NCBI RefSeq assembly: GCF_030409505.1
Contig: NZ_JAUFPZ010000002.1
Location: forward strand, 2,425,501 to 2,489,500
DNA length: 64,000 bases
Reading direction: 5' to 3'
Origin: Zunongwangia endophytica
GTDB lineage: Bacteria; Bacteroidota; Bacteroidia; Flavobacteriales; Flavobacteriaceae
How positions within the stretch are numbered: the stretch's first letter is position 1; every line of letters begins with the position of its first letter. Shown here in pieces: positions 7,890 through 16,484 of the stretch. A program made the position numbers and the translations under genes. Under the pieces are notes generated by a model. That model was not told where the DNA came from, made no database searches, and saw nothing but the letters and a program-made list of their open reading frames with translations.

Positions 7890-7919
7890 AAAGGACAGCA
7901 ATTTTGCTGTCCTTTTTTT
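7890..7919 (+). terminator. Rho-independent terminator after the lysis cassette
   Basis: Arms 7890-7901 and 7904-7915 are perfectly complementary over 12 bp around a very short loop and are followed by a run of T to 7919. The right arm is the CTGTCCTTTTTTTA motif shared with other phage boundaries. It ends the lysis transcript before the tail gene at 7958. Confidence 0.8.
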
Positions 7920-7957
7920 AAGGTTTCTAGCTATCGAATTTAGCCTAAAATATAAGC

Positions 7958-8788
7958 ATGGGGATCAACATTTCATTAATTGTGAAGCTTCCAAAATTCT
8001 GGAACGAACTAAGCGAAAAGCAGCTGGGTAAAATTGCTGTGGTCATAGAGCATTTTAGAAAATTCTATGAGCTTTATCCTAAAAAGGCTAACACAGCGAT
8101 AAATAGGCTTTACTCGAGAATTTGTAAAATACTGCTTAGCTCCAATAATTTCCTGGTACAATATATTGCCCTGGTGCAAATTCCTCCGGAGGAATATGCA
8201 GATCATGTTGCATTTATAAATAAGGAAAACAATAGGACTGTATTTCCCTCAGCTTTCGAGATTGGTAATGAAGTGCACCACCCTCCGGCAAATAGGATAC
8301 AAAACCTATCGATGGAAGAGTTCAGCTTTGTAGATGCATTGTTTTTTAACTGGAGATTAAAAAACGATGCGAGATATCTCGATTTGATTTGTGCAACGCT
8401 CTACCGAGCTGCCGGATCTCAAAATCCAGATTACGACATTAGGCGACCATTTAATAAAATCATTTTAGAAAAATCTCTTACAAAGTGGCTAAATGTTTCC
8501 GACGAAAAAAAACTGGCCATTGCTTATACTTTTGAAGGCTGTCGAAATCAAATGGTAAAATTATATCCTAATACATTCCCGAAATCCCCAAAGGAAACGA
8601 AGAATACTAAAATTCAGCAAAAGCCCCAATACACTCCTTTCGGTCAGCTGCTCAACTTCAAAATAAATTTTGATCCATCTAAGCTCGAGCAAACCGAGCG
8701 CATGAACATGCACAAGTTTTTAAGCACCTACGAAAATGAATTAGTAAACGATAAAAAAGCAAAGAAAAATGCCAGAACTAACCCATAA
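7958..8788 (+). CDS. Phage protein of unknown function at start of the tail block
   Basis: A 276-residue helical protein with no signal peptide. Residues about 1-205 look globular. The C-terminal 70 residues are Lys/Asn/Gln-rich and include Pro-Phe-Gly-Gln-Leu-Leu. It is the first gene after the lysis terminator and overlaps the next by 20 bp. The place, before small completion-like genes and the tape measure, suggests a tail assembly or neck protein. No family is recognised. Confidence 0.5.
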   Translation: MGINISLIVKLPKFWNELSEKQLGKIAVVIEHFRKFYELYPKKANTAINRLYSRICKILLSSNNFLVQYIALVQIPPEEYADHVAFINKENNRTVFPSAFEIGNEVHHPPANRIQNLSMEEFSFVDALFFNWRLKNDARYLDLICATLYRAAGSQNPDYDIRRPFNKIILEKSLTKWLNVSDEKKLAIAYTFEGCRNQMVKLYPNTFPKSPKETKNTKIQQKPQYTPFGQLLNFKINFDPSKLEQTERMNMHKFLSTYENELVNDKKAKKNARTNP

Positions 8789-9278
8789 AATCACTGTTGA
8801 TTATTTTGAAAATATAAATCTTCAATTAAAGGATTTTCCGGAAAAATCATTTTTCAGGATGGATCTGGAGGAACTTTTCGGTGCTTTTAGAACCGGGATA
8901 AACTTTCCGGCAATGAGCGTGGAATCTCCAGAAGGTGATGGCTCTAAATCTATTCCTGAAAATAGTATTATTGGTCGGTTCTTCGCATTCACGATTTGGC
9001 AAAATCCACAACGTGGTAACTTTGAAGCACAAAACGATATGCTGGATGAATGTGAGCGTATAGGTCTTAAGATCATCGCACGTATGCGTTTAGAATCTAA
9101 GAAACCCAATTCTATTCTTTACAACAAATTCAAAACTTCAACCGTAAGCTGGAAACAATATGGACCTGTCTTTAACGAACAACTATACGGATATAGATTT
9201 CAAGGCACTTTTGAAGGTAACGAACCTTTGAAAGTGAATCCTGAAGATTGGGAAGATCTTAGCATTGCCTGCCCTTAA
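8769..9278 (+). CDS. Phage tail-completion/tube-terminator-like protein
   Basis: A 169-residue alpha/beta protein without export signal. Size and composition, and a position between the first tail gene and the tape measure, fit tail terminator or head-tail joining proteins of long-tailed phages. The Ala-Phe-Arg-Thr-Gly segment followed by a Gly/Ser/Pro-rich loop near residue 45 is the only distinctive feature. The ATG lies inside the end of the previous gene, so translation is probably coupled. Inference from position. Confidence 0.5.
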   Translation: MPELTHKITVDYFENINLQLKDFPEKSFFRMDLEELFGAFRTGINFPAMSVESPEGDGSKSIPENSIIGRFFAFTIWQNPQRGNFEAQNDMLDECERIGLKIIARMRLESKKPNSILYNKFKTSTVSWKQYGPVFNEQLYGYRFQGTFEGNEPLKVNPEDWEDLSIACP

Positions 9279-9282
9279 ATCG

Positions 9283-9296
9283 CTGTCCTTTTTTAA
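9283..9296 (+). repeat. Fourth copy of the phage boundary motif
   Basis: CTGTCCTTTTTTAA recurs here, five bases after the stop of the preceding gene and 27 bases before the ATG at 9324. No strong hairpin is visible around this copy, unlike those at 102-140 and 7890-7919. The block after it (GGC, then CTATAGCTGCCAATTTT) resembles the blocks following the copies at 126 and 7907. Confidence 0.6.
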
Positions 9297-9323
9297 CGGC
9301 CCTATAGCTGCCAATTTTGAATT

Positions 9324-9791
9324 ATGCCAGGAGATATAAAATCAAAAGAAAAAGCAATTGGAAAACGTGCTGCAAGGATAGCCGAGAACTATGTTCACTC
9401 CATCCTAAAGAGCAAGCTTAATATTCATAATAAGGGTGATGCTAATACGGTTCCTATTCTTGAAGCTACCAGGATTACTGCTAAAATGGGTACGCATCGA
9501 CTACTTGGTTTAAACTTTACTTCGAGCAAAGTAGGTTTTATGCTCCATTATGGTGCTGCAGGTGTTCGTGAAGGCGGTAATGTTTACCTAAGAGCTTCGC
9601 GGTACCATAAAGGTGAAACGCTTAGAAAACCGCACCAGGTTAAACTTCCGCAATTTCAATTATTCGATGATATCTATAAAAAATCAGATGCACTCGATTA
9701 TCTAATCGATGCACTTGGCGAAACCAGAACTGACGATGTAATGGCCAAAATCTCCAACCTGGTATTGCAACTTAATACAGAGGATAAATAA
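9324..9791 (+). CDS. Small phage protein, neck/tail-completion-like
   Basis: A 155-residue basic protein with an amphipathic N-terminal helix and a central Phe-Met-Leu-His-Tyr-Gly-Ala-Ala-Gly-Val-Arg-Glu-Gly-Gly segment. Proteins of this size directly upstream of the tape measure are often head-tail connectors of the HK97 gp10 class, which also carry a His-Tyr-Gly-type turn, so that is my favoured guess. No firm family assignment. The TAATG overlap with the tape measure gene indicates coupled translation. Confidence 0.5.
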   Translation: MPGDIKSKEKAIGKRAARIAENYVHSILKSKLNIHNKGDANTVPILEATRITAKMGTHRLLGLNFTSSKVGFMLHYGAAGVREGGNVYLRASRYHKGETLRKPHQVKLPQFQLFDDIYKKSDALDYLIDALGETRTDDVMAKISNLVLQLNTEDK

Positions 9792-12307
9792 TGGGTGCAC
9801 AAACTAAAGTATTTAACCTCGCTATTCGTGTAAATGACAAAGAAGTCAAAACCACGATGAACTCTGTAGGTAAAGAACTGCGAGCGCAGCGTGGCTATGT
9901 TCGAAATCTTGAAGAAGGAACAAAGAAGTGGAATGAGGAAAATGCGAAGTTAGCTAAGATGGAGAAAACTTACGATGGCATGAAAACGCGCCAACGTGAG
10001 TTTATCAACCAAACCAAAGAAGGAGAAAAATCCCTTCAGAATAATCGAAAAGCAATTAATCAATTTGGTGAGGCCTTTGGACAGGTAACAGGTGGTATTG
10101 TTACTGGAGACCTTATGATGGTTCAAGAAGGACTTAAAGGAATGCGAACCAGTATTATTGGAGCAACTAAAGCAGCGGTCGCTTTTATCGCCACGCCTTT
10201 AGGGATGGTGCTTGCTGGTTTAGCAGTCGCCATTGGTGCCGTAACTCAATATTTTAGAGATTCCGAAGAAGGCCAGAATGCCTGGAATAAAGTAAGTGCG
10301 GTTACTGGCGTGGTTGTGGGAAACCTAACCGATTTACTTTCCTTTTTAGGGAAAATTATAGTTGATGTGTTTTCGAATCCCAAAGAGACCATCGAAGCTT
10401 TGGGTAGTTTCATAAAAACGAATATAGAAAATCGAATTACAGGTTTAATTAAGTTCTTCCCGAAACTAGGAGAAGCAATTGATCTAGCGCTTAGCGGGAA
10501 TTTTAAAGAAGCTGGAAAAGTTGCATTCGATGCCGTTACACAAATTACAACGGGAGTAGAAAATTTTAGCGATAAAGCGGTAGATGGTTTTAATAGCGCT
10601 AAGGATGCATTAAATGATTACGGCAACGAAATGGCCAGTGAAGTGAAGCGCCAAATGGAGCTGAGTGACATGGCCGCTGAAGCTGATAAAATTGAACGCC
10701 AGTTAATTGTTGATAAAGGCAAGGTTGAAGCACAAGTTGCAGAAGCTAGAAGAAAAGCCAGGGACGAAGAAAACCTCTCTGCGGAAGAACGCCAAAAATT
10801 ACTGAATGAGGCAAAAGCTGCTCAAGACGATCTTTACGAGCGAGAAATTAAAGCAGCTGAAATCCGGCGCCAGATTAAGGCAGAAGAAAATCAATTTTCA
10901 AATTCTACTAAAGAAGATCTTACCGAAGAAGCCGAGCTTACTGCAAAAGTAGATCAACTAAGAAGGCAAAAAGCAGATGCCGGAAGAAATTTAATGCGTG
11001 ATGAGCTAAGGATTAATAACGAATTACTAAAAGCTTCTAAGGACTTAGCTAAAGCAGACCAGAAAAGACTTGATGAACTTGCAAAATTAGAAACCGAATA
11101 CAATAAGAAAAAAGAAGATCGCCTGGCAGATTCTGCCCTTAAACAAGCAGAACTAGAACAAAAAAGAGCCTTAGAAAAAGCGCAGGCATTAGGAGCTGAA
11201 CAGGAGCTAATTGATCAGATTCGGGCAGAGCACCAGATAAAGATCGATGAAGCCAAAGCTGAAGAAGAAGCCAAGGAACTAGAGCGTATGCGCACTTTCG
11301 ATGAAAAGCGCCGAGAATTGGAAAATGAGCTGGAGCTTCAAAAAGCAGAAACTGAAGCTGAAAAAGAAGAGATCCGTCTTGCCCAGGAATTAGAAAAAGA
11401 AGAACTGGCGTGGGAGAAAAAGCTGGAGGAATTTCAAAAAGAAATGGAATTCCTACAAATGACTGAGGAGGAGAAAGCCAAAGTTGAACAAGCTATCAAA
11501 GAATCTCACGAAGCTACAATTAATGGCATCCATGAAAAGTGGAAAAATAAGGAACTAAAAAAAGAGGAAGAAATTGCCCAGGCAAAAAGGCAATTATGGA
11601 GTGACTCTTTAAACGCAGCGATTAATATTGCAGGGCAGGAGACGAAGATCGGACAAGCATTATTAATCGCGAAACAGTTGATAGCAGCCAAAGAAATGGC
11701 GGTTGAACTCGGTTTGTTTCAATCTAAAATGAGCTTAAAAGCAGCCGAAGCGACCGGAGATATTGCAGCTGGTACCGCAAAGACTGCAGCAGTAGGTTTC
11801 CCTCAAAACATACCCTTATTAATTGGTTTTGCAGCTCAGGTTGTTGGTATTGTGGGCGCTATTAGAAATGCTGCGAAAGCAAAAAAAGATGCAAAAACAA
11901 CTGGATTCTTCAATGGCGGGCATACTGGATATAGTGGTCTAGGGTTTATCGATGATTCTGGCCATGAGCCTGTAGGTTATGTACATAAAAATGAATATGT
12001 GATTCCTGAAATTGTGAGGAAAGATCCCGAAATGCCGCAGATCGAGAAATATATTGAGAATAAACGAAGAAAGAAACTTGGTCTTTTCTATAATGGCGGT
12101 CCTACTTCTCCAGAAGAAACGAACCCTGTTAATACTGGTGCCGACTATGCCACCACCTTTATCGCCGCGATTGATCGTCTATTAGAACGTTTAGAAATAC
12201 CGCTAAAGGCAATTGTGACATGGGACTACGAAACCGAACAAAAACGCCAGGCTGCCCAAAAAAAACTAGATAAGATTAAAAGTAAATCTAAAATTAAAAA
12301 TTCATAG
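9791..12307 (+). CDS. Phage tail tape measure protein
   Basis: An 838-residue protein that sets tail length and is ejected with the DNA. Residues about 1-100 are coiled coil. Residues about 120-155 and 170-200 are hydrophobic, Gly/Ala-rich membrane-inserting segments. Residues about 290-620 are a very long Lys/Glu/Ala coiled coil. Residues about 625-690 are again Ala-rich and hydrophobic. The C-terminal region has Gly-His-Thr-Gly-Tyr-x-Gly-x-Gly-Phe and His-Lys-Asn-Glu-Tyr-Val-Ile-Pro motifs, which are typical of tape measure C-termini. As a rough rule, about 1.5 angstrom per residue would give a tail of the order of 120 nm. Confidence 0.88.
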   Translation: MGAQTKVFNLAIRVNDKEVKTTMNSVGKELRAQRGYVRNLEEGTKKWNEENAKLAKMEKTYDGMKTRQREFINQTKEGEKSLQNNRKAINQFGEAFGQVTGGIVTGDLMMVQEGLKGMRTSIIGATKAAVAFIATPLGMVLAGLAVAIGAVTQYFRDSEEGQNAWNKVSAVTGVVVGNLTDLLSFLGKIIVDVFSNPKETIEALGSFIKTNIENRITGLIKFFPKLGEAIDLALSGNFKEAGKVAFDAVTQITTGVENFSDKAVDGFNSAKDALNDYGNEMASEVKRQMELSDMAAEADKIERQLIVDKGKVEAQVAEARRKARDEENLSAEERQKLLNEAKAAQDDLYEREIKAAEIRRQIKAEENQFSNSTKEDLTEEAELTAKVDQLRRQKADAGRNLMRDELRINNELLKASKDLAKADQKRLDELAKLETEYNKKKEDRLADSALKQAELEQKRALEKAQALGAEQELIDQIRAEHQIKIDEAKAEEEAKELERMRTFDEKRRELENELELQKAETEAEKEEIRLAQELEKEELAWEKKLEEFQKEMEFLQMTEEEKAKVEQAIKESHEATINGIHEKWKNKELKKEEEIAQAKRQLWSDSLNAAINIAGQETKIGQALLIAKQLIAAKEMAVELGLFQSKMSLKAAEATGDIAAGTAKTAAVGFPQNIPLLIGFAAQVVGIVGAIRNAAKAKKDAKTTGFFNGGHTGYSGLGFIDDSGHEPVGYVHKNEYVIPEIVRKDPEMPQIEKYIENKRRKKLGLFYNGGPTSPEETNPVNTGADYATTFIAAIDRLLERLEIPLKAIVTWDYETEQKRQAAQKKLDKIKSKSKIKNS

Positions 12308-12309
12308 AA

Positions 12310-14250
12310 ATGCCAGATAACCCACATGAAGGCTACGAATTAGGACTAAACCCAAGAAGCCTTTCTATTAAGTATAAAAAGTTTTCGGGAGTAATTCCAA
12401 ATGAGATGGTGGCCTTATTATGGCGGTACACAGTCGAGGATAATGTAGAAATTCTGGATGCGCCTCAATGGCTCTTTGTTATACTCGAAGAGATTTGGAG
12501 ATTAGACAGTGGTAAAGTAGGAAGATCCGATTATAAGATTGCTATAAATGAAAATATAGCTAACAATCTGGCACCGGGAAATTATTCCGCTGATATCAAA
12601 ATAAGAGGAACAGTCTCCAGCAATTTAATCTTAGGAGGTAGGCCTTTAACATATACACTTCAGATAAATTTAACGATTCTAGAAGGTACTCGATTAGATA
12701 TCGATAACAGAAGTTTTAAATTTGAATATAGGCGAGGACAGAACCCACCCGCATCTCAATTTCTTCGTGTAACAAGCGAAAAAAACTGGCAGATCGTATC
12801 CGATCAACAATGGCTTAGATTCTCCCCTGAAACAGGCCAGGGAAATACTTTGGTCACGGTAACGGCAGATCCGGCAGGAATTACGACTACTACAAACCGG
12901 GCTAATTACGTGGTAAGCGATGGTGATGTACAGATACAAGGAGTTTCATTTCTCTATATTTTTGGAAGCACAGGACAGGATTATATCAATGCGAGTAAAG
13001 AACTTATCACTTTCGCTGCAAACTATCAGGAAACAGTATCACTATCACAAAGATTTCAAATAGATTCTTCGATGAATACCCAAATTTCTACGAGCGTATC
13101 CTGGTTAGAGGTTAATCCGGTAAACAATATGAGTGGTGTTAGAGAAATCGAAGTAACAACAATAAATACTGAGTTACTTGAAATAGGCAGCTATAATGCC
13201 GTAATAGAAATTGAGGGTTCTAATTTTGGTTCTGTATTTATAGATGTCGTTTTAGACATTGTAGAACAGATTACTCAAGGATTAGAATCAGGTAAATTAT
13301 ATTATGCGGGAGATCGAAATAAAATACAGCTTGGCAATGCACAGCAAAATGCAGAGATCTACTTAAATTTTATTACCTCCGGAACTCTTCAAACACAAAG
13401 ATATACAAGGCGGACACCGTATTTTCGCAATACCGCCAGTATAATAATCGGCCAAGAAACCGAAACTCTTTTACGTCCTCAAAACTTGCCAACGCTCAAT
13501 ACACAAAATTATATACCAGTAATTCCTATTCGCTATGACTTTAAGGTATTTGATAAGCAAATGGGACAACAATTGAGAAAAGAACGGGCCGATTATTCTA
13601 ATATACTTTTTCTTAATGGCAATCGTCCGTTAAGCAATAGCCTTTGTTACATACCTGAGATTCTTACAATTCCAAATGATGGAATTTTAGCACTTTCATG
13701 GGTAGCAGGAGAAATGATCGATGTTATAGAAATAGCTGGTGATATTCAAAGTCTATTGCCGGTAACAGTAACCGGGAAAGTACAGAGTTTTATTTTTAAT
13801 GCCAGTGATTTTTCACTTTCTACAGGACAAAGTTTTCAAATTAAATGTGGGCAGCTCTCCATTCAAGTAATAATTAAACCAGCAGATTTACCTACAACAC
13901 ACTTAATATGGTTGAATGAATGGGATTGTCCGGAAATTTTTAATTGCGACGGCATCTTCAAAATTATCGATGAAGAAGAAAGTACCATAGCTACACGTAA
14001 TAGAGACGGTAAAGAATATAGCACTATAGTTGAAGTACAAGAGCCACAGGATTTTGAAGTTGGTACCGGGAATATCTACAGCGAAGAAGAAGTACAACAT
14101 CTAGCCACTATACTTCGATCAAAGCGGGTTTGGATTCAGCATGGCCAGAAGCGCTGGGAAGTTCTAAGAGATTTTCGAAACCTGGTAACTTCTGAAACCA
14201 GGAGGCATAACAGAAATTTTAATCTAAAATTCAATCTAGCTACTAAATGA
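12310..14250 (+). CDS. Phage tail protein with BACON/Ig-like domains
   Basis: A 646-residue protein with no signal peptide. Three beta-rich repeats of about 100 residues follow each other (about 20-130, 135-225, 235-325). The second and third carry the BACON signature of a solvent-exposed Trp-Leu (Gln-Gln-Trp-Leu-Arg; Val-Ser-Trp-Leu-Glu-Val), followed by a Gly/Asn turn and a Val-Thr-Val/Glu-Val-Thr strand. The C-terminal 300 residues are a separate unknown region. BACON domains are common in Bacteroidota surface and phage proteins and are thought to bind carbohydrate or mucin. Placed right after the tape measure, it may be a distal tail or adhesion component. Confidence 0.65.
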   Translation: MPDNPHEGYELGLNPRSLSIKYKKFSGVIPNEMVALLWRYTVEDNVEILDAPQWLFVILEEIWRLDSGKVGRSDYKIAINENIANNLAPGNYSADIKIRGTVSSNLILGGRPLTYTLQINLTILEGTRLDIDNRSFKFEYRRGQNPPASQFLRVTSEKNWQIVSDQQWLRFSPETGQGNTLVTVTADPAGITTTTNRANYVVSDGDVQIQGVSFLYIFGSTGQDYINASKELITFAANYQETVSLSQRFQIDSSMNTQISTSVSWLEVNPVNNMSGVREIEVTTINTELLEIGSYNAVIEIEGSNFGSVFIDVVLDIVEQITQGLESGKLYYAGDRNKIQLGNAQQNAEIYLNFITSGTLQTQRYTRRTPYFRNTASIIIGQETETLLRPQNLPTLNTQNYIPVIPIRYDFKVFDKQMGQQLRKERADYSNILFLNGNRPLSNSLCYIPEILTIPNDGILALSWVAGEMIDVIEIAGDIQSLLPVTVTGKVQSFIFNASDFSLSTGQSFQIKCGQLSIQVIIKPADLPTTHLIWLNEWDCPEIFNCDGIFKIIDEEESTIATRNRDGKEYSTIVEVQEPQDFEVGTGNIYSEEEVQHLATILRSKRVWIQHGQKRWEVLRDFRNLVTSETRRHNRNFNLKFNLATK

Positions 14251-16031
14251 TCTATCTACAAACAGAAACCTTCCAAATCGATATTAGTCGTTTTGGAGTT
14301 AGCCTTAATGAAGAGAGTGATTTATTTACAGATAGTGTAAATAAAAATTATTCTTTGCCCTTTACTGTAGAAGGTGACGCAGAATTACTGGCAAAATTAG
14401 GTCTGGCACATTTAGAGAATGTTACCGAAATCGATGTGCAGATACCATGTCGATTAATACTTCCTACCAGGCATTATAAAGCAAATCTTTTTATTGGCGA
14501 GATAGAAGGTTATAGGATAGAGTGTACAATCACCTATGGTGATGAAGATCTTACTGTTTATGATGTAGAATTGAAAAACTTGCCCTGGCCACAAATCGTA
14601 ACTCCAGATCTTCGACAATATGCCAGATCTACTAACAGAAAAAAATGGCCAGATACCGCATTTAATTTTCCTATGGTTTGGAAACCCAAAATCGCAGAGG
14701 ATGATAATTACGAGGCTTTTGAAGGGTATATTAATAATTATAAAGATTACGGTTATGTAGAGAATGTAATAGATACTAGCGGAGAGGAAACGCGTTATTT
14801 AAACAAAAATGTGATGGCACCAATGCCCTACCTTCTTGAAATTGTAAGATTCATTTTTGCACAAGAAGGTAAAACAGTCTTTGGCAAAGCAATCGATCAT
14901 CCAGATTTGAAACGTGCGCTCTATATACCCGAAACTTATCTTGAAAAATTTCGCGGTAGTGAATATCAAAGCTGGTCGTTTGTGGAACCATCCAGACAGA
15001 AAAATGAAAATTTAAAATCGTATAGCGTATACGAGCGAATATTATCCCCTACCGAAATTGGGAGTTTTGAAATTGATTTTTCTATAAGTTTAGATCCTGT
15101 ACAGGCACGTTATTTTGAATTTAATATATATCGCCAGGATTCAATTTCTAACGAGCGAACGCTTTTAAAAGAAGCGCGATCAACAAGCAATCGAGTAAAA
15201 TTAGATGATAAATTTTCTATTACTATAGAAGAAAAAACACAATTTGATAAAATTGTTGTAGAGCTGATTTTGGAAAACCAAAATCAATCTATAGCAAATT
15301 TTAATAACTTTGAATATAGTTTTAAGGGAGGCCGCTTAAATCAATTCCCTACGGCATTTAGCCTTGCTAATTTTGTACCAGATATGACGGCCGGGGAATA
15401 TATTAATTTGATTAAGAACTGGCTTAATTTGGATATTGATATACAGGAACGCTTTGTAATTATTAATTTCGCTCAAAAATCGGTATTAGAAAGAACATCT
15501 AGAGACCACTCTCATCTTGATGATCCTAAAAAGAAATTTACGCATAATTCTAATCGTTTTTATAAGATTAGTTATGCGAACGGAGAAACTTATTTTTATA
15601 ACAAAAACGGCCGGGTATATTCAGACCAGATCGAAGAAGGAACCGAGGAAATTGAAATCGAATTAGATTTACAACCGGCATTGGTAGAACCAAACAAAGG
15701 AGTTACCACAGCCATAGCTCCAAAAGAAACTAGCGATCTCGATTTTTGTCTATATGATGGCGTAAATGTAAATGGCTTGCCAACATGTGCAGAAAATATT
15801 AGCCGAACTTTATCACTAGATAATGTAGGAAATAATTTTTGGGTAAACTGGTTATGGTTTCGGATTCACTCAAAAAGCTTTAAAGATAGTTTTGAATGCT
15901 CCCCACAGGAAATTTACGAGTTAAAGGAATTAAGCTATAAGTACAACGAGCTACACTTAATCAAAAAGCTATCGAAAAAATATCAATCGGAGAAAGTGAT
16001 GAAGGTTGAAGTGGAGAGTGAGAGCTTTTAA
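14247..16031 (+). CDS. Phage tail-tip/baseplate-like protein of unknown family
   Basis: A 594-residue, beta-rich protein that follows the BACON protein with an ATGA overlap and closes the structural gene block. The N-terminal half is rich in Phe, Tyr and acidic residues and contains a typical Phe-x-Val-Glu-Gly-Asp-Ala-Glu-Leu segment near residue 38. The C-terminal part includes Leu-Asp-Ile-Asp-Ile-Gln-Glu-Arg-Phe. Size and place after tape measure and distal tail proteins suggest a tail hub or tip protein. The sequence family is not recognised. Confidence 0.55.
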   Translation: MIYLQTETFQIDISRFGVSLNEESDLFTDSVNKNYSLPFTVEGDAELLAKLGLAHLENVTEIDVQIPCRLILPTRHYKANLFIGEIEGYRIECTITYGDEDLTVYDVELKNLPWPQIVTPDLRQYARSTNRKKWPDTAFNFPMVWKPKIAEDDNYEAFEGYINNYKDYGYVENVIDTSGEETRYLNKNVMAPMPYLLEIVRFIFAQEGKTVFGKAIDHPDLKRALYIPETYLEKFRGSEYQSWSFVEPSRQKNENLKSYSVYERILSPTEIGSFEIDFSISLDPVQARYFEFNIYRQDSISNERTLLKEARSTSNRVKLDDKFSITIEEKTQFDKIVVELILENQNQSIANFNNFEYSFKGGRLNQFPTAFSLANFVPDMTAGEYINLIKNWLNLDIDIQERFVIINFAQKSVLERTSRDHSHLDDPKKKFTHNSNRFYKISYANGETYFYNKNGRVYSDQIEEGTEEIEIELDLQPALVEPNKGVTTAIAPKETSDLDFCLYDGVNVNGLPTCAENISRTLSLDNVGNNFWVNWLWFRIHSKSFKDSFECSPQEIYELKELSYKYNELHLIKKLSKKYQSEKVMKVEVESESF

Positions 16032-16078
16032 TGTTACATAAATATTGATTCGGGAATTTAATTTTGAAAAATGTAACA
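16032..16078. promoter_or_regulatory. Paired TGTWACA half-sites, candidate operator of the XRE regulator
   Basis: TGTTACAT at 16032-16039 and ATGTAACA at 16071-16078 form an 8-bp inverted repeat, and each copy is itself nearly palindromic (TGTnACA). The second copy lies about 20 bases upstream of the -7 box at 16098, where a bound repressor would block initiation. The partner would be the XRE protein encoded at 16143; this is inferred. Confidence 0.45.
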
Positions 16079-16097
16079 AAAATATTATATTTAAATA

Positions 16098-16105
16098 TAT
16101 ATTTG
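16098..16105 (+). promoter_or_regulatory. Promoter -7 box (TATATTTG) for the XRE-ImmA-PIN genes
   Basis: A perfect match to the Bacteroidota -7 consensus TAnnTTTG, 37 bases before the ATG at 16143. No convincing -33 TTTG is found at the usual spacing, which may suit a regulated promoter. The surrounding 40 bases are extremely AT-rich. Confidence 0.5.
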
Positions 16106-16142
16106 CACCGCTTTTCAAGAGCGAAAATTAGCATATACGATT

Positions 16143-16484
16143 ATGAAAGAAATCATTGCACGTAATTTTAAACTTTTACGAAATAAATTGGGTATAACTC
16201 AAATCGAAATGGCTGAGTACCTTGATTTATCTTCAAGAGAAGTTATAAGCTATTATGAAAATGGAGATAGAGATATCCCATTAGATATTTTAGAAAAATG
16301 TTGCAACCTATTTGGCGTTGAATTAATAGAATTATTTGAAGAGAATGAAGCCAAAGTAAAGACCAATATTCATTTTGCATTCCGAGCCGATGATCTGGAA
16401 AAAGAAGATTTAAAATCAATAGCTGATTTCAAAGAAATAATGAAGAATTATGGTCGAATGAAACAATTAATGAATCGTGGCTAA
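16143..16484 (+). CDS. XRE-family HTH transcriptional regulator
   Basis: A 113-residue protein. Residues about 5-65 form a Cro/C1-type helix-turn-helix (Leu-Arg-Asn-Lys-Leu-Gly-Ile-Thr-Gln-Ile-Glu-Met-Ala, then Tyr-Tyr-Glu-Asn-Gly-Asp-Arg-Asp-Ile-Pro). The remaining 45 residues are charged and helical and may dimerise or bind the partner encoded next. It overlaps the ImmA gene by 8 bp. In known ImmR/ImmA pairs the peptidase inactivates the repressor; the same logic is likely here. It probably binds the TGTWACA sites upstream. Confidence 0.88.
   Translation: MKEIIARNFKLLRNKLGITQIEMAEYLDLSSREVISYYENGDRDIPLDILEKCCNLFGVELIELFEENEAKVKTNIHFAFRADDLEKEDLKSIADFKEIMKNYGRMKQLMNRG

Noticed and set aside
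8750..8800. A-rich run at the overlap of the genes at 7958 and 8769, possible programmed frameshift as in lambda G/GT
   Set aside because: The second gene is in the +1 frame relative to the first, so the usual -1 slip would not reach it, and it has its own ATG.
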